The notes: generated by a model not told the origin, from the letters alone. DNA of 17,747 nt from Trueperaceae bacterium (GCA_011390455.1 JAABSI010000061.1:1-17747), one strand, 5' to 3'; shown: positions 7,287-14,333, counted from the first letter of the stretch. Numbers and translations are program-made.

Positions 7287-8485
7287 GGGCGCACGCCGCT
7301 CGAGGTCGTGGTCATGGGTCCCTCCCAGGGGAGCGCGCCGTCGAGGAAGGCGGTCGCCAGCGCGGCGTACGCGTTCGCGGCCGTCACGAGCGACGCCGCA
7401 TCGATGGCCTCGCGGGTGGTGTGGGCGAGCTCGGGATCGCCGGGACCGAAACCGAGCACTGGCGCGCCCATGCGAGCGAGGTGTGGGGCGTCGGTGGCGA
7501 ACCACCAGGTCCCCACGTCCACCGGTCGACCCAGCGCACGGTCGAGGACCTCGCGCGCCCACGCGATCGACGGATGGCCGGGCTCGACCCGATAGGCGGG
7601 GTTGATGCGCGGGTAACGGCGCTCGACGGCGCCGTCCTCGCTGATCGCGTGCTCCTCGGACACCTCGACGCGTGCCTCGGGATCGAGGGAGGCGAGGCGC
7701 GCCACGACCTCCTCGGGCGCCTCGGCGCTCACGTGGCGGTAGTCGATCGTGAGGTCGGCGCGGCCGGGGACCACGTTGGGCCCATCGCTCGGGAACCCGC
7801 TCAGCTGCGTCAGGGTGGCGCTGGCCCGGCCCAGGACCGCATCGACCGGCAGCTCGAGCCGGTCGAGCGCCAGCGCGTAGCGGGCGGCGCGCAGGAGCGC
7901 GTTCTCGCCCAACTCCGCCTTGGCCGCGTGGGCGATGCGGCCCGGGAGCGTGACGCGCGCCTCGATGCGGCCGCGATGACCCAGCCGCAGGCCGAGATCG
8001 CTCGGTTCGCCGAGCACGACGAGATCGGCGGTGTTGCGCTCGCCGAACCAGCGCGCGCCGAGGCCGCCGACCTCCTCCTGCACCATGCCGGCCACGACCA
8101 GCGTGCCCGCGAAGCCGGCATCGGCGGCGATCCGCGCGGCCACGGCCATCGCGGCCAGGGCGCCCTTCATGTCCACCGAACCGCGGCCCCAGATGCGACC
8201 GTCGACCAGCTCGCCGGCCAGCGGATCGACCGGCCACGCGGCCGGGTCGCCCGTCGGCACGGTGTCGAGGTGCCCGTTGAAGACCAGTTTGGGGCCCTCG
8301 CCGCGCGCGATCGTCCCGATGGCGTTACCGGCCTCGTCGACCTCGACCCGGTCGAAGCCGAGGTCGCGCATGGCAGCCACGAACGCATCGACCGCGGGCC
8401 GCTCGCGCCCCGAGGGGCTGGGGGCGCGCACGAGCGAACGCAGGAGCTCGACGGCGGCCGTGGGGAGGATCGGAGGACTGGCCAT
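7283..8485 (-). CDS. M20 family metallohydrolase (ArgE/DapE/LysK-type deacylase or peptidase)
   Basis: This 400-residue enzyme is a two-zinc cytoplasmic amidohydrolase cleaving an N-acyl or peptide bond. Metal ligands and catalytic residues fit M20: H72-x-D74 in NGHLDTVP, bridging D105 in GRGSVDMKG, catalytic E137 and ligand E138 in VQEE, E160 in LGEPSD and H355 in ELAHTTRE. A dimerisation insert with HRGRIEARV and 'IAHAAKAELGENA' lies between, the usual M20 lid domain. The family includes acetylornithine deacetylase, succinyl-diaminopimelate desuccinylase, LysW-lysine hydrolase LysK and YgeY-like hydrolases; the substrate cannot be fixed by sequence, and no arginine or lysine genes adjoin. 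It heads the operon with the DUF2007-like and CDF genes. A -10 element sits 6 bases before the ATG. Confidence 0.9.
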   Translation of the reverse strand: MASPPILPTAAVELLRSLVRAPSPSGRERPAVDAFVAAMRDLGFDRVEVDEAGNAIGTIARGEGPKLVFNGHLDTVPTGDPAAWPVDPLAGELVDGRIWGRGSVDMKGALAAMAVAARIAADAGFAGTLVVAGMVQEEVGGLGARWFGERNTADLVVLGEPSDLGLRLGHRGRIEARVTLPGRIAHAAKAELGENALLRAARYALALDRLELPVDAVLGRASATLTQLSGFPSDGPNVVPGRADLTIDYRHVSAEAPEEVVARLASLDPEARVEVSEEHAISEDGAVERRYPRINPAYRVEPGHPSIAWAREVLDRALGRPVDVGTWWFATDAPHLARMGAPVLGFGPGDPELAHTTREAIDAASLVTAANAYAALATAFLDGALPWEGPMTTTSSGVRP

Positions 8486-8491
8486 GCATGC

Positions 8492-8497
8492 ATCGTA
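8492..8497 (-). promoter_or_regulatory. -10 element of the M20/DUF2007/CDF operon, leaderless arrangement
   Basis: On the reverse strand TACGAT is followed by exactly 6 bases (GCATGC) and then the M20 start ATG. There is no ribosome-binding site, so the operon mRNA is probably leaderless. Confidence 0.55.
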
Positions 8498-8539
8498 ACC
8501 GTGAGACGAAGCGCACCGCAGGCGGGCGGGGGTTCGGCG

Positions 8540-8545
8540 TAACCT
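8540..8545 (+). promoter_or_regulatory. Putative -10 element deciding the GTG start at 8551
   Basis: TAACCT lies 5 bases before GTG 8551, the same geometry as at prfA, moeA and the M20 gene. It favours GTG 8551 over the longer ATG at 8488, which overlaps the divergent M20 promoter. Confidence 0.42.
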
Positions 8546-8550
8546 GCCGC

Positions 8551-9342
8551 GTGAGCTGGAGTTGCCCGCAGTGCGGCCACATCAACGGCGACGGGCTGGT
8601 GTGCGATGCCTGTGGCGTGGCTCGACGCTGGCACGAGGACCCGCCGCTCGACCTGCCGCGAGCGCCGGCGTGGCACGAGCTTTCCGCCACCTGGCTCGGT
8701 GGCATGTGGGGCCTCCTGACGGCGGCGGGGGCACTCGCCCTCGCCATCCCGCCGCTGCGCGCGGCGATCGGGATCGACGCCAGGTGGATCGCCCTCGAGG
8801 TGGCCCTGGCGGCGTTCGCCACCTGGTCCTCCTGGCAGGAGGCCTGGTTCCAGAAGCACTTCAACCAGGTGAAGGTCGATGCCCCGACGAGAGCCCGGAC
8901 GGGCCAGCCCTTCGAGGTGCGGGTCACGCTGGTGCCCTACGAGCGCGTCGACGGCCTCGACGTGACCGTCGAGCTGGTCGACCGCTACTACGTCGACGTC
9001 GAGCGGCGCGGGCGCCGCCAGGTGGAGACGCGCCAGCGGCTGGTCGAGCGGGTGGTGCTGGAGCGCGGCGCGCGCCTCGGCGGCCGCCGCGAGCACGGCT
9101 ACCAGGCCTCCTTCGACGCTCCGTTCCCGACGACCGTCCACGAGCACACGGGCGCCCAGCTGATCGCCAGCGTGCTCGGACCGGTGGGCTTCCTCGTCCC
9201 GGGCCTGGGGCACTACGCGCGCAACCTGCGCGAGCACGGCGGCTTCTACGTGCGGGCGACGGTGCGCTCGGGCATCTTCCGACGGCGCTTCGAGCAGCGC
9301 GTCATCGTGGTCCACGTCGGGCCGTCGATCGCGTTCGGCTGA
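8551..9342 (+). CDS. Zinc-ribbon membrane protein with C-terminal beta-sandwich domain, function unknown
   Basis: The product is 263 residues if started at GTG 8551; an in-frame ATG at 8488 would add 21 basic residues. The N-terminus is a zinc ribbon with C5-xx-C8 and C18-xx-C21 (CPQCGH...CDACG), similar to RanBP2-type or rubredoxin-like knuckles. Two hydrophobic segments follow at about residues 47-67 and 79-95. The rest (about 105-263) is rich in beta-strands with paired 'FEVRVTLVPYERVDGLDVTVELVDRY' and 'GFYVRATVRSGIFRRRFEQRVIVVHV', reminiscent of arrestin- or Spo0M-like sandwiches, though I cannot name the family. A zinc ribbon on the cytoplasmic side of a membrane hairpin suggests a regulatory or scaffold role. 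It converges on the ATL gene with a 3-base gap. Confidence 0.7.
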   Translation: MSWSCPQCGHINGDGLVCDACGVARRWHEDPPLDLPRAPAWHELSATWLGGMWGLLTAAGALALAIPPLRAAIGIDARWIALEVALAAFATWSSWQEAWFQKHFNQVKVDAPTRARTGQPFEVRVTLVPYERVDGLDVTVELVDRYYVDVERRGRRQVETRQRLVERVVLERGARLGGRREHGYQASFDAPFPTTVHEHTGAQLIASVLGPVGFLVPGLGHYARNLREHGGFYVRATVRSGIFRRRFEQRVIVVHVGPSIAFG

Positions 9343-9345
9343 ACC

Positions 9346-9687
9346 TCAAGCGGCCGGCGGCGTCTCCCACGGCCACGCGTCCGCCTCCGGCGCCCACCCC
9401 CAGCGGCGCAGGTCGATCCCCCGCTCGCCCACCTCGACGCCCTCGGAGCGCAGCAGCGCGGTCTGCAGCTCACCGCCGCCCACCTTGTACGTCGAGATGC
9501 CGCCCTTGCCGTTGACGACGCGCTGCCACGGTACGTCGCCGTCCGCCTCGCGCAGCCCGAACAGCACGCCCCCGACCTGCCGGGCGGCCCGCGGCGACCC
9601 CGCCCACAAGGCCACCTGACCGTAGGTCACGACCCGGCCGGGCGGCACCTGGCGAACCACGTGGAGTACGCGATCACGGAATGTCAT
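9346..9687 (-). CDS. Alkyltransferase-like protein (ATL), DNA-damage recognition
   Basis: This 113-residue protein matches the C-terminal DNA-binding domain of O6-alkylguanine-DNA alkyltransferase: FRDRVLHVVRQVPPGRVVTYG, then the helix-turn-helix 'GSPRAARQVGGVL'. The alkyl-accepting motif PCHRV is replaced by PWQRV with W54 in place of the catalytic Cys, as in E. coli YbaZ and S. pombe Atl1. Such proteins bind and flip O6-alkylguanine without repairing it and hand the lesion to nucleotide excision repair. The Gln in place of His in the motif is a further variation. The start ATG at 9687 is supported by a -10 element 6 bases upstream. Confidence 0.93.
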   Translation of the reverse strand: MTFRDRVLHVVRQVPPGRVVTYGQVALWAGSPRAARQVGGVLFGLREADGDVPWQRVVNGKGGISTYKVGGGELQTALLRSEGVEVGERGIDLRRWGWAPEADAWPWETPPAA

Positions 9688-9693
9688 GCGTCC

Positions 9694-9699
9694 AGCCTA
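9694..9699 (-). promoter_or_regulatory. -10 element of the ATL gene, leaderless arrangement
   Basis: On the reverse strand TAGGCT is followed by GGACGC and then the ATG at 9687, a 6-base gap. GGA could act as a weak ribosome-binding site, but the transcript would then start within it, so leaderless initiation is more likely. Confidence 0.5.
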
Positions 9700-9720
9700 T
9701 CGCGATGTGGGTTCCGACGC

Positions 9721-9749
9721 TTGCCGCGCCCCGCCTTGCGTGGTAGTCA
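9721..9749 (+). promoter_or_regulatory. Promoter of the CAP-domain gene (-35 TTGCCG, 17-bp spacer, -10 TAGTCA)
   Basis: TTGCCG at 9721-9726 and TAGTCA at 9744-9749 are separated by 17 bases. The -10 ends 6 bases before the ATG at 9756, giving a leaderless mRNA. Confidence 0.5.
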
Positions 9750-9755
9750 GGGTTC

Positions 9756-11069
9756 ATGACCCCCGCGACCGACCCGAGGACGCGTGCTCGCCCCCCGAGC
9801 CGGCGGCAAACCCGCCGCCATCGCCCGCCGGCGCGCGGCGCCCTGCTGACGGTCGCCCTCGTGGCCCTCCTGGGCGCCGCACCCCTCTCCTGCACCTGGG
9901 CGACCGCCCCCGGGGGCCCCGTCCCGGGCGGGTCTTCGGCCGCGGGCATGGCGGTGACCGAGCGCGCGGACCCGGGCCCCACGACCACCGGGGTCGCCGT
10001 CGATCCCGGTGCCGCCTCGCCCGGCGCGACGCCTCGCCCCACGGACACCGGCGGCTGGCTGCTCCCCGGCGTCGACGACGTCGTCGAGCCGAACCCCGAC
10101 CTCGTCGCCGAGCTGCACGTCGCGGCGGACGAGGCCCGCGCGGCGCACGGGGCGCAGGCGACCGTCTGGGACGAGGGCCTGGCGCGGGCCGCGCGGCAGC
10201 ACGCCGCCGAGCTCGCAGCGCGCAACGTCCTCGACCACCTCGGCCTCGACCCCGAGCGCCGCACCGTCGCGGACCGCCTCGCGCGCGTGGGCAGCCCGTA
10301 CGCCACCCACGCCGAGAACCTGGCGGCGGTGCCGGCGGGCCTCGACACCGTGCGCGCGACCATCGACGGCTGGCTCGACAGCCCGGGCCACCGCGCCAAC
10401 CTGCTCGCGCCCGACTTCGATCGGGTCGGTTACGGCACCGCGCTGGGGGCCAACGGGACCGTCTTCGTCACCCAGGTGCTCGCCCGTGCGCCGTGGGCCC
10501 CCTCCGCGTGGTCGACGACCCTGCTGGAGCTCGACACGGTGCGGCTGACCCTGGAGCTCGCGGTCGCCGAGCCGACCACCGTCCTGATCCAGGTCGACGG
10601 CGCCCAGGCGCAGCCGGCGTTCGCCGCCGGCACGCATGCGTGGGCGACAGAGGTCGAGGCGCCCGGCCCGTGGGAGGTGGTGATCGGCGTGCCTGGCGCG
10701 ACCGCTGGCCGCTTCACGATCGACGACGCCGGCACCGTCGGGAACGAGGGCCGTTGGCGCCCGGACGACGGGCGCGTGCGGCCGCGCGAGACCGTGCGCG
10801 TTCGATCCGCCGCGGTCGAGGAGGGCGTCCGCGAGGTCGTGCGACTGCGGCTGACGCTGCCGACGCCCGCGGCGCAGCTGGTCGTGGGCGCGTTCCAGGT
10901 TCCCGGGGCCAACCGCGGCGGCGGGTTGATCGAGGCCGAACTCGAGCTCGGCGACGGTGCCGAACTGCTCGTGGGCCTGGCGGAACCCGGCGACGGCGCG
11001 CTGGCGGTCCGCCACCGCTGGCTCCTGCGGCGCGACGGCGCGTGGATCGCGTGGGCGGCCCGACCGTGA
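9756..11069 (+). CDS. Exported CAP (SCP/PR1-like) domain protein
   Basis: The product is 437 residues. A long basic N-terminus (residues 1-28, many Arg) precedes a hydrophobic segment at about 29-45, a signal peptide or signal anchor; the Cys in APLSC at 46 is not in a good lipobox. Residues 47-110 are a low-complexity Gly/Pro/Thr linker. Residues about 116-243 form a CAP domain: 'LARAARQHAAELAARNVLDH', AENLA (187 is the conserved Glu), WLDSPGHRANLL with H212, then VGYGTALG and VFVTQVLA. CAP proteins are secreted and bind lipids, sterols or metals; bacterial functions are mostly unknown. Residues 247-437 are beta-rich and unfamiliar, perhaps two small sandwiches. Its stop overlaps the GTG of the next gene (GTGA). 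Confidence 0.88.
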   Translation: MTPATDPRTRARPPSRRQTRRHRPPARGALLTVALVALLGAAPLSCTWATAPGGPVPGGSSAAGMAVTERADPGPTTTGVAVDPGAASPGATPRPTDTGGWLLPGVDDVVEPNPDLVAELHVAADEARAAHGAQATVWDEGLARAARQHAAELAARNVLDHLGLDPERRTVADRLARVGSPYATHAENLAAVPAGLDTVRATIDGWLDSPGHRANLLAPDFDRVGYGTALGANGTVFVTQVLARAPWAPSAWSTTLLELDTVRLTLELAVAEPTTVLIQVDGAQAQPAFAAGTHAWATEVEAPGPWEVVIGVPGATAGRFTIDDAGTVGNEGRWRPDDGRVRPRETVRVRSAAVEEGVREVVRLRLTLPTPAAQLVVGAFQVPGANRGGGLIEAELELGDGAELLVGLAEPGDGALAVRHRWLLRRDGAWIAWAARP

Positions 11070-11251
11070 GCCCCGCCCTCGAGACCTGGGTGTTCGTCTG
11101 CAGCCTGCTGTTCCTCGCCGGCATCGTGCTGGTGGTGTCGGCGGCGGTACCGGCCGCCCGCGAGCGCTACCCCAAGGCGCTGATCCACGGCTTCCTGTTG
11201 GCGATCGCGTCGTTCGCGCTCGTCATCATCGGCGCCGTGATCCTCGGCTGA
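11066..11251 (+). CDS. Small two-helix membrane protein, function unknown
   Basis: This 61-residue protein starts at GTG 11066, which overlaps the CAP stop as GTGA, so translation is coupled. Two hydrophobic helices, about residues 8-27 (WVFVCSLLFLAGIVLVVSAA) and 40-60 (GFLLAIASFALVIIGAVILG), flank a short basic loop (ARERYPKALIH). It is a hairpin membrane protein with both ends on the same side. The frame remains open far upstream inside the CAP gene, but only this part has protein character. Pairing with an exported CAP protein suggests it may anchor or assist that protein; no family is recognised. Confidence 0.72.
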   Translation: MSPALETWVFVCSLLFLAGIVLVVSAAVPAARERYPKALIHGFLLAIASFALVIIGAVILG

Positions 11252-11342
11252 CAGTGATGACGGGCGTGGCGTCCGCGCGGCACCGTGCCGACGCTTCACT
11301 CACGCACGCTCTTGGCGCACGCCCGAGCCTCCCGTCGGCTGG

Positions 11343-11348
11343 TAGCAT
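11343..11348 (+). promoter_or_regulatory. Possible -10 element and ribosome-binding site before miaB
   Basis: TAGCAT at 11343-11348 would start transcription about 26 bases before the GTG at 11382. A GAGG at 11371-11374 lies 7 bases before that GTG, so miaB looks conventionally led rather than leaderless. Confidence 0.4.
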
Positions 11349-11381
11349 GCCGCCCGTGGCGCACGCGAACGAGGCCCCGCG

Positions 11382-12446
11382 GTGAGGACCCACGTCATCA
11401 CCCACGGCTGCCAGATGAACGAGTACGACACGCTGACGATCCAGTCCGAGCTGGTCGCCGGCGGTCACGACCTCGTGGACCACCCGACCGACGCCGAGCT
11501 GATCCTGCTCAACACCTGCGCCGTGCGCGGCAAGCCGGTCGAGAAGGTCGTGTCGATCCTCGGCGACCTGCGGAAGCAGCGGCGCGCGGGGCGCGAGGTC
11601 GCCATCGGCCTGATGGGCTGCCTGGCACAGCTCGACGAGGGCCGCGAGCTCGCCGACAAGTTCGGCGTCGACCTGCTCGTCGGCCCCGGCGCGATCACCG
11701 ACATCGCGCCCGCCATCGAGGCGCTGGAGCGGGAACGAGCGGCGTCCGCACGCGTTCGCGTCGACCGCCTGGCGTTCAGGGGCGACCTCGTCGACCACCT
11801 CACGCCGCCGCCCCCGCCCGGCACCCTCACCGGCTACCTGACGATCATGCGCGGCTGCGACCACCACTGCACCTACTGCATCGTGCCGCAGACGCGCGGC
11901 CCCGAGGTCAGCCGCCCGCTGGCGGCGATCGTCCACGAGGCCGATGCGATGCGCGCGCAGGGCGTCGACGAGGTGGTGCTGCTGGGCCAGAACGTCAACA
12001 GCTACGGCCGCGACGACCCCGGCCTCCCCTCCTTCGCGGAGCTGCTGCGGGCGGTGGCCGCCGTCGGTTTCCCGCGGGTCAAGTTCACCACCAGCCACCC
12101 GATGAACTTCACGAGCGACGTCATCGACGCCATCGCCGACACCCCCAACGTGTGCGACTACGTGCACCTGCCGGTGCAGTCGGGCAGTGACCGGGTGCTG
12201 CGGCGGATGGCCCGCGAGTACCGCCGCGAGCGTTACCTCGACATCGTGCGCGAGCTACGGGCCAAGGTGCCGGACGTCGTGCTGACCACGGACATCATCG
12301 TGGGCTTCCCCGGCGAGACCGAGGCTGACTTCGAGCAGACACTGTCGCTCTACGACGAGGCCCGCTTCGACGCGGCGTACATGTTCGCCTACTCGGCGCG
12401 GCCCGGCACGCCGGCGCACGCCCGCTTCGAGGACCTGCCGCGCTAG
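11382..12446 (+). CDS. miaB: tRNA-2-methylthio-N6-dimethylallyladenosine synthase MiaB, cut short by an in-frame TAG
   Basis: The frame starts at GTG 11382 behind GAGG. MiaB adds a methylthio group to i6A37 of tRNAs reading UNN codons. The N-terminal methylthiotransferase domain has its three cluster cysteines C10 (HGCQMN), C46 (LNTCAVR) and C80 (LMGCLA). The radical-SAM domain has C159-xxx-C163-xx-C166 ([10 protein letters not shown]). 'LPVQSGSD' and '[18 protein letters not shown]' are typical. Codon 355 (12444-12446) is TAG, after EDLPR, where relatives usually have Glu (a GAG to TAG change would do it). The frame then continues for 96 codons through the TRAM domain to a TGA at 12735-12737. 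With it the protein would be 451 residues, normal for MiaB. As it stands the tRNA-binding TRAM domain is lost. Confidence 0.9.
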   Translation: MRTHVITHGCQMNEYDTLTIQSELVAGGHDLVDHPTDAELILLNTCAVRGKPVEKVVSILGDLRKQRRAGREVAIGLMGCLAQLDEGRELADKFGVDLLVGPGAITDIAPAIEALERERAASARVRVDRLAFRGDLVDHLTPPPPPGTLTGYLTIMRGCDHHCTYCIVPQTRGPEVSRPLAAIVHEADAMRAQGVDEVVLLGQNVNSYGRDDPGLPSFAELLRAVAAVGFPRVKFTTSHPMNFTSDVIDAIADTPNVCDYVHLPVQSGSDRVLRRMAREYRRERYLDIVRELRAKVPDVVLTTDIIVGFPGETEADFEQTLSLYDEARFDAAYMFAYSARPGTPAHARFEDLPR

Positions 12447-12737
12447 GTCAAGAGCGAGCGCCTCGGCCGACTCGTCGAGCGCCAGAAGCACTGGTCGCTC
12501 GAGGGCAACCGCCGCTTCGAGGGGCGCGAGGTCCGCGTCCTCGTCAAGGAGCTCGGCCGCGACGGCGCCCACGCCGTCGGGCACTCGGACCAGCACCACA
12601 CCGTGCTCGTGCCCGCCGTCCAGGTGCAACGCATGGGCCTGCACGCGGTGCGCGTCGAGCACGCCACCCCGCACGCCCTGTACGGCAGCGTGGTCGGGGC
12701 CGCGTCGGACGGCGTCGCCCTGCCGCTCGCCTCGTGA
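12447..12737 (+). pseudogene. miaB: C-terminal TRAM-domain segment of miaB beyond the in-frame TAG
   Basis: Directly after the TAG the same frame runs 96 codons without a stop. It begins VKSERLGRLVERQKHWSLEG and ends in the TRAM strand pattern (REVRVLVKE, HTVLVPAV, GLHAVRVEHATPHALYGSVV), as in the C-terminus of MiaB proteins such as 'VKKERLQRLIELQ'. Its TGA overlaps the GTG of the next gene as GTGA, so this segment was evidently translated when the gene arrangement formed. No good start codon with a ribosome-binding site lies near its beginning, so without readthrough it is unlikely to be made. It is either debris of a recent nonsense mutation, a sequencing or assembly error at one base, or expressed by suppression. 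Confidence 0.85.
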
Positions 12738-14161
12738 CGGGGGGCGCCGTCACCCGCGACTGGGCGGTCGCCGTCTTCGTCGTGTGGCGCGGCCGGGTCC
12801 TGCTCCACCGCCACCCCAAGCTCGGGATGTGGCTCCCCTGCGGCGGCCACGTCGAGCCCGGCGAGCTGCCGGACGACGCGGCCGTGCGCGAGCTGCTCGA
12901 GGAGTCCGGGGTCCGGGTGCGGCTGATCGGTCCGCACCCCGTCGACGCGCCCGGCCCGCGGCCGCTGACGCGCCCGCGCGGGGTGCAGCTCGAGACCATC
13001 GCGGACGGCCACGAGCACGTCGACCTGGTCTACTGGGCGGTCCCCGAGGAGCCCTACGACGGCGGGCTGGAGGGCGACCCGACGCTCGCCTGGTGCGACG
13101 GCGACACCCTGGAGCGCCTCCCGCTCAGCGAGGAGATCGCGGCCTGGGCGCGGCTCGCGCTCGAGGAGCTGGATGACCCCGCGTCCGCCGTCGCCCCGCT
13201 GTCGCCCACCGCCCCCGACGCCCGCCCGCCGGTGGAGACGACCGACCTGCTCTCGCTGGTGGCGCGGTCCGGGCACCCGGTCCCGTGGGCGGAGGGCGAC
13301 AACATTCCGTGGCACGAGCCCGGCTTCAGCGCCCGCATGCTCGACGAGCACCTGTCGCAGGCCCACGACGCGGCGTCGCGCCGCACGCCGACGATCGAGC
13401 GGCAGGTGGCCTGGATCCACGAGACCCTCCTGGGCGGGACGCCGACGGAGGTCCTCGACCTCGGCTGCGGCCCCGGCCTCTACACCGAGCGCCTGGCCGC
13501 GCTCGGTCACCGCTGCGTCGGCATCGACGTCTCGCCGGCGTCGATCGCGTTCGCGCGGGCGCGGGCGGGGTTCCCGCGCGCACACGCGGCGTCCCCGCGC
13601 GCACGGGCGGCGTTCCCGCGCGCTCGCGCGGCGACCGCGGGCGACCGACTGCGCTACGTCGAGGGCGACGTCCGCAGCACCGACCTCGGCCACGGGTACG
13701 GCCTGGCGATGATGCTGTTCGGTGAGCTCAACACGCTGCCACGCGGGGACGCCGCGGCACTGCTGCAGCGGGTGCACGCGGCCCTGGCCGACGGCGGGAT
13801 CCTGCTTCTCGAGCCGCACACGGCGGAGGCCGTCCGCGCCATCGGCCAGGAGCCCGCCAGGTGGTCGTCCGCCGCTGCAGGACTGTTCTCCGACGCACCG
13901 CATCTGCTCCTGACGGAGAGCTCGTGGGACGAGGGCGTCCTGGCCGCCACCGTTCGCCACCTCGTCGTGGATGCGGCGACGGCGCGCGTCACGCGGCACG
14001 CCCAGACGTTCGCGGCCTACGACGAGGCGGCGTACCGCGCGGCCCTGGCGGAGGCGGGCTTCGTCGCCGCGACCTTCCTGCCGTCGCTGACCGGCGACGC
14101 GGCCGGCGAGCAGCCCGGCCTCCTGGGGATCGTCGCGCGCAAGGCACCGGCCGCTACCTGA
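12734..14161 (+). CDS. Nudix hydrolase fused to class I SAM-dependent methyltransferase
   Basis: The product is 475 residues from GTG 12734, coupled to the miaB frame by GTGA with no visible ribosome-binding site. Residues about 8-145 are a Nudix domain with a perfect box from G38 to V60 (GHVEPGE, seven residues, RELLEESGV). A Pro/Ala linker spans about 148-170. Residues about 175-475 are a Rossmann methyltransferase: motif I VLDLGCGPGLY (240-250), acidic end of strand 2 GIDVSP (263-268), YVEGDVRS (308-315), GGILLLEPH around 355. The pre-motif IPWHEPGFSARML and ERQVAWIH are characteristic of a bacterial methyltransferase subfamily of unknown substrate. An Arg/Ala/Pro heptad insert occupies about 278-298. 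Fusion suggests the hydrolase and the methyltransferase act on related nucleotide or cofactor substrates, which is inference. Confidence 0.88.
   Translation: MTGGAVTRDWAVAVFVVWRGRVLLHRHPKLGMWLPCGGHVEPGELPDDAAVRELLEESGVRVRLIGPHPVDAPGPRPLTRPRGVQLETIADGHEHVDLVYWAVPEEPYDGGLEGDPTLAWCDGDTLERLPLSEEIAAWARLALEELDDPASAVAPLSPTAPDARPPVETTDLLSLVARSGHPVPWAEGDNIPWHEPGFSARMLDEHLSQAHDAASRRTPTIERQVAWIHETLLGGTPTEVLDLGCGPGLYTERLAALGHRCVGIDVSPASIAFARARAGFPRAHAASPRARAAFPRARAATAGDRLRYVEGDVRSTDLGHGYGLAMMLFGELNTLPRGDAAALLQRVHAALADGGILLLEPHTAEAVRAIGQEPARWSSAAAGLFSDAPHLLLTESSWDEGVLAATVRHLVVDAATARVTRHAQTFAAYDEAAYRAALAEAGFVAATFLPSLTGDAAGEQPGLLGIVARKAPAAT
13565..13627 (+). repeat. Three tandem 21-bp repeats inside the methyltransferase domain
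   Basis: Three consecutive 21-base units (13565, 13586, 13607) of the form GCGGCGTTCCCGCGCGCxC encode the heptads AGFPRAH, AASPRAR and AAFPRAR. Copies two and three differ at three bases. The insert falls between strand 2 and strand 3 of the Rossmann fold, where a surface loop is tolerated. Confidence 0.85.
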
Positions 14162-14170
14162 CCGACGCGC

Positions 14171-14176
14171 TATACT
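14171..14176 (+). promoter_or_regulatory. -10 element for tRNA-Pro
   Basis: TATACT ends 9 bases before the tRNA. It follows the end of the methyltransferase gene by 9 bases. No recognisable -35 is at the expected distance, so the promoter may be weak or helped by an extended element. Confidence 0.5.
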
Positions 14177-14185
14177 CCCGCACGG

Positions 14186-14262
14186 CGGGGCGTAGCGCAG
14201 CCTGGTAGCGCACCTGCTTTGGGAGCAGGGGGTCGCGTGTTCGAATCACGCCGCCCCGACCA
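14186..14262 (+). tRNA. tRNA-Pro (anticodon TGG)
   Basis: Acceptor CGGGGCG (14186-14192) pairs with CGCCCCG (14252-14258), followed by A and an encoded CCA. The D arm is GCGC/GCGC with AGCCTGGTA in the loop. The anticodon stem CCTGC/GCAGG encloses TTTGGGA with anticodon TGG at 14220-14222. The T loop is TTCGAAT. All stems are fully paired. Confidence 0.96.
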
Positions 14263-14292
14263 CCACACCGCCGTCTTGCACGGCATCGAAAC

Positions 14293-14333
14293 GGCGAGCG
14301 GCCTCGACTCTCGGGCCGCTCGCCTCCTTGTCC
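14293..14333 (+). terminator. Rho-independent-type terminator after tRNA-Pro
   Basis: A perfect 11-bp inverted repeat (GGCGAGCGGCC at 14293-14303 and GGCCGCTCGCC at 14314-14324) with a 10-base loop is followed by TCCTTGTCCT. The T-tract is interrupted, as often in GC-rich genomes. It sits 30 bases after the tRNA. Confidence 0.7.

Noticed and set aside
9686..11065. Long frame before the 61-residue membrane protein
   Set aside because: It is an out-of-phase Arg/Pro-rich shadow of the CAP gene; only the last 61 codons look like protein.
11278..11290. Palindrome CGGCACCGTGCCG after the small membrane protein as terminator
   Set aside because: Six-base arms around a single central base cannot form a stable hairpin loop and no T-tract follows.
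11382..12737. Genome-wide reassignment of TAG as sense codon
   Set aside because: RF1 with intact PAT and GGQ is encoded here, and TAG ends the Nudix, moeA and CDF genes at their normal lengths.
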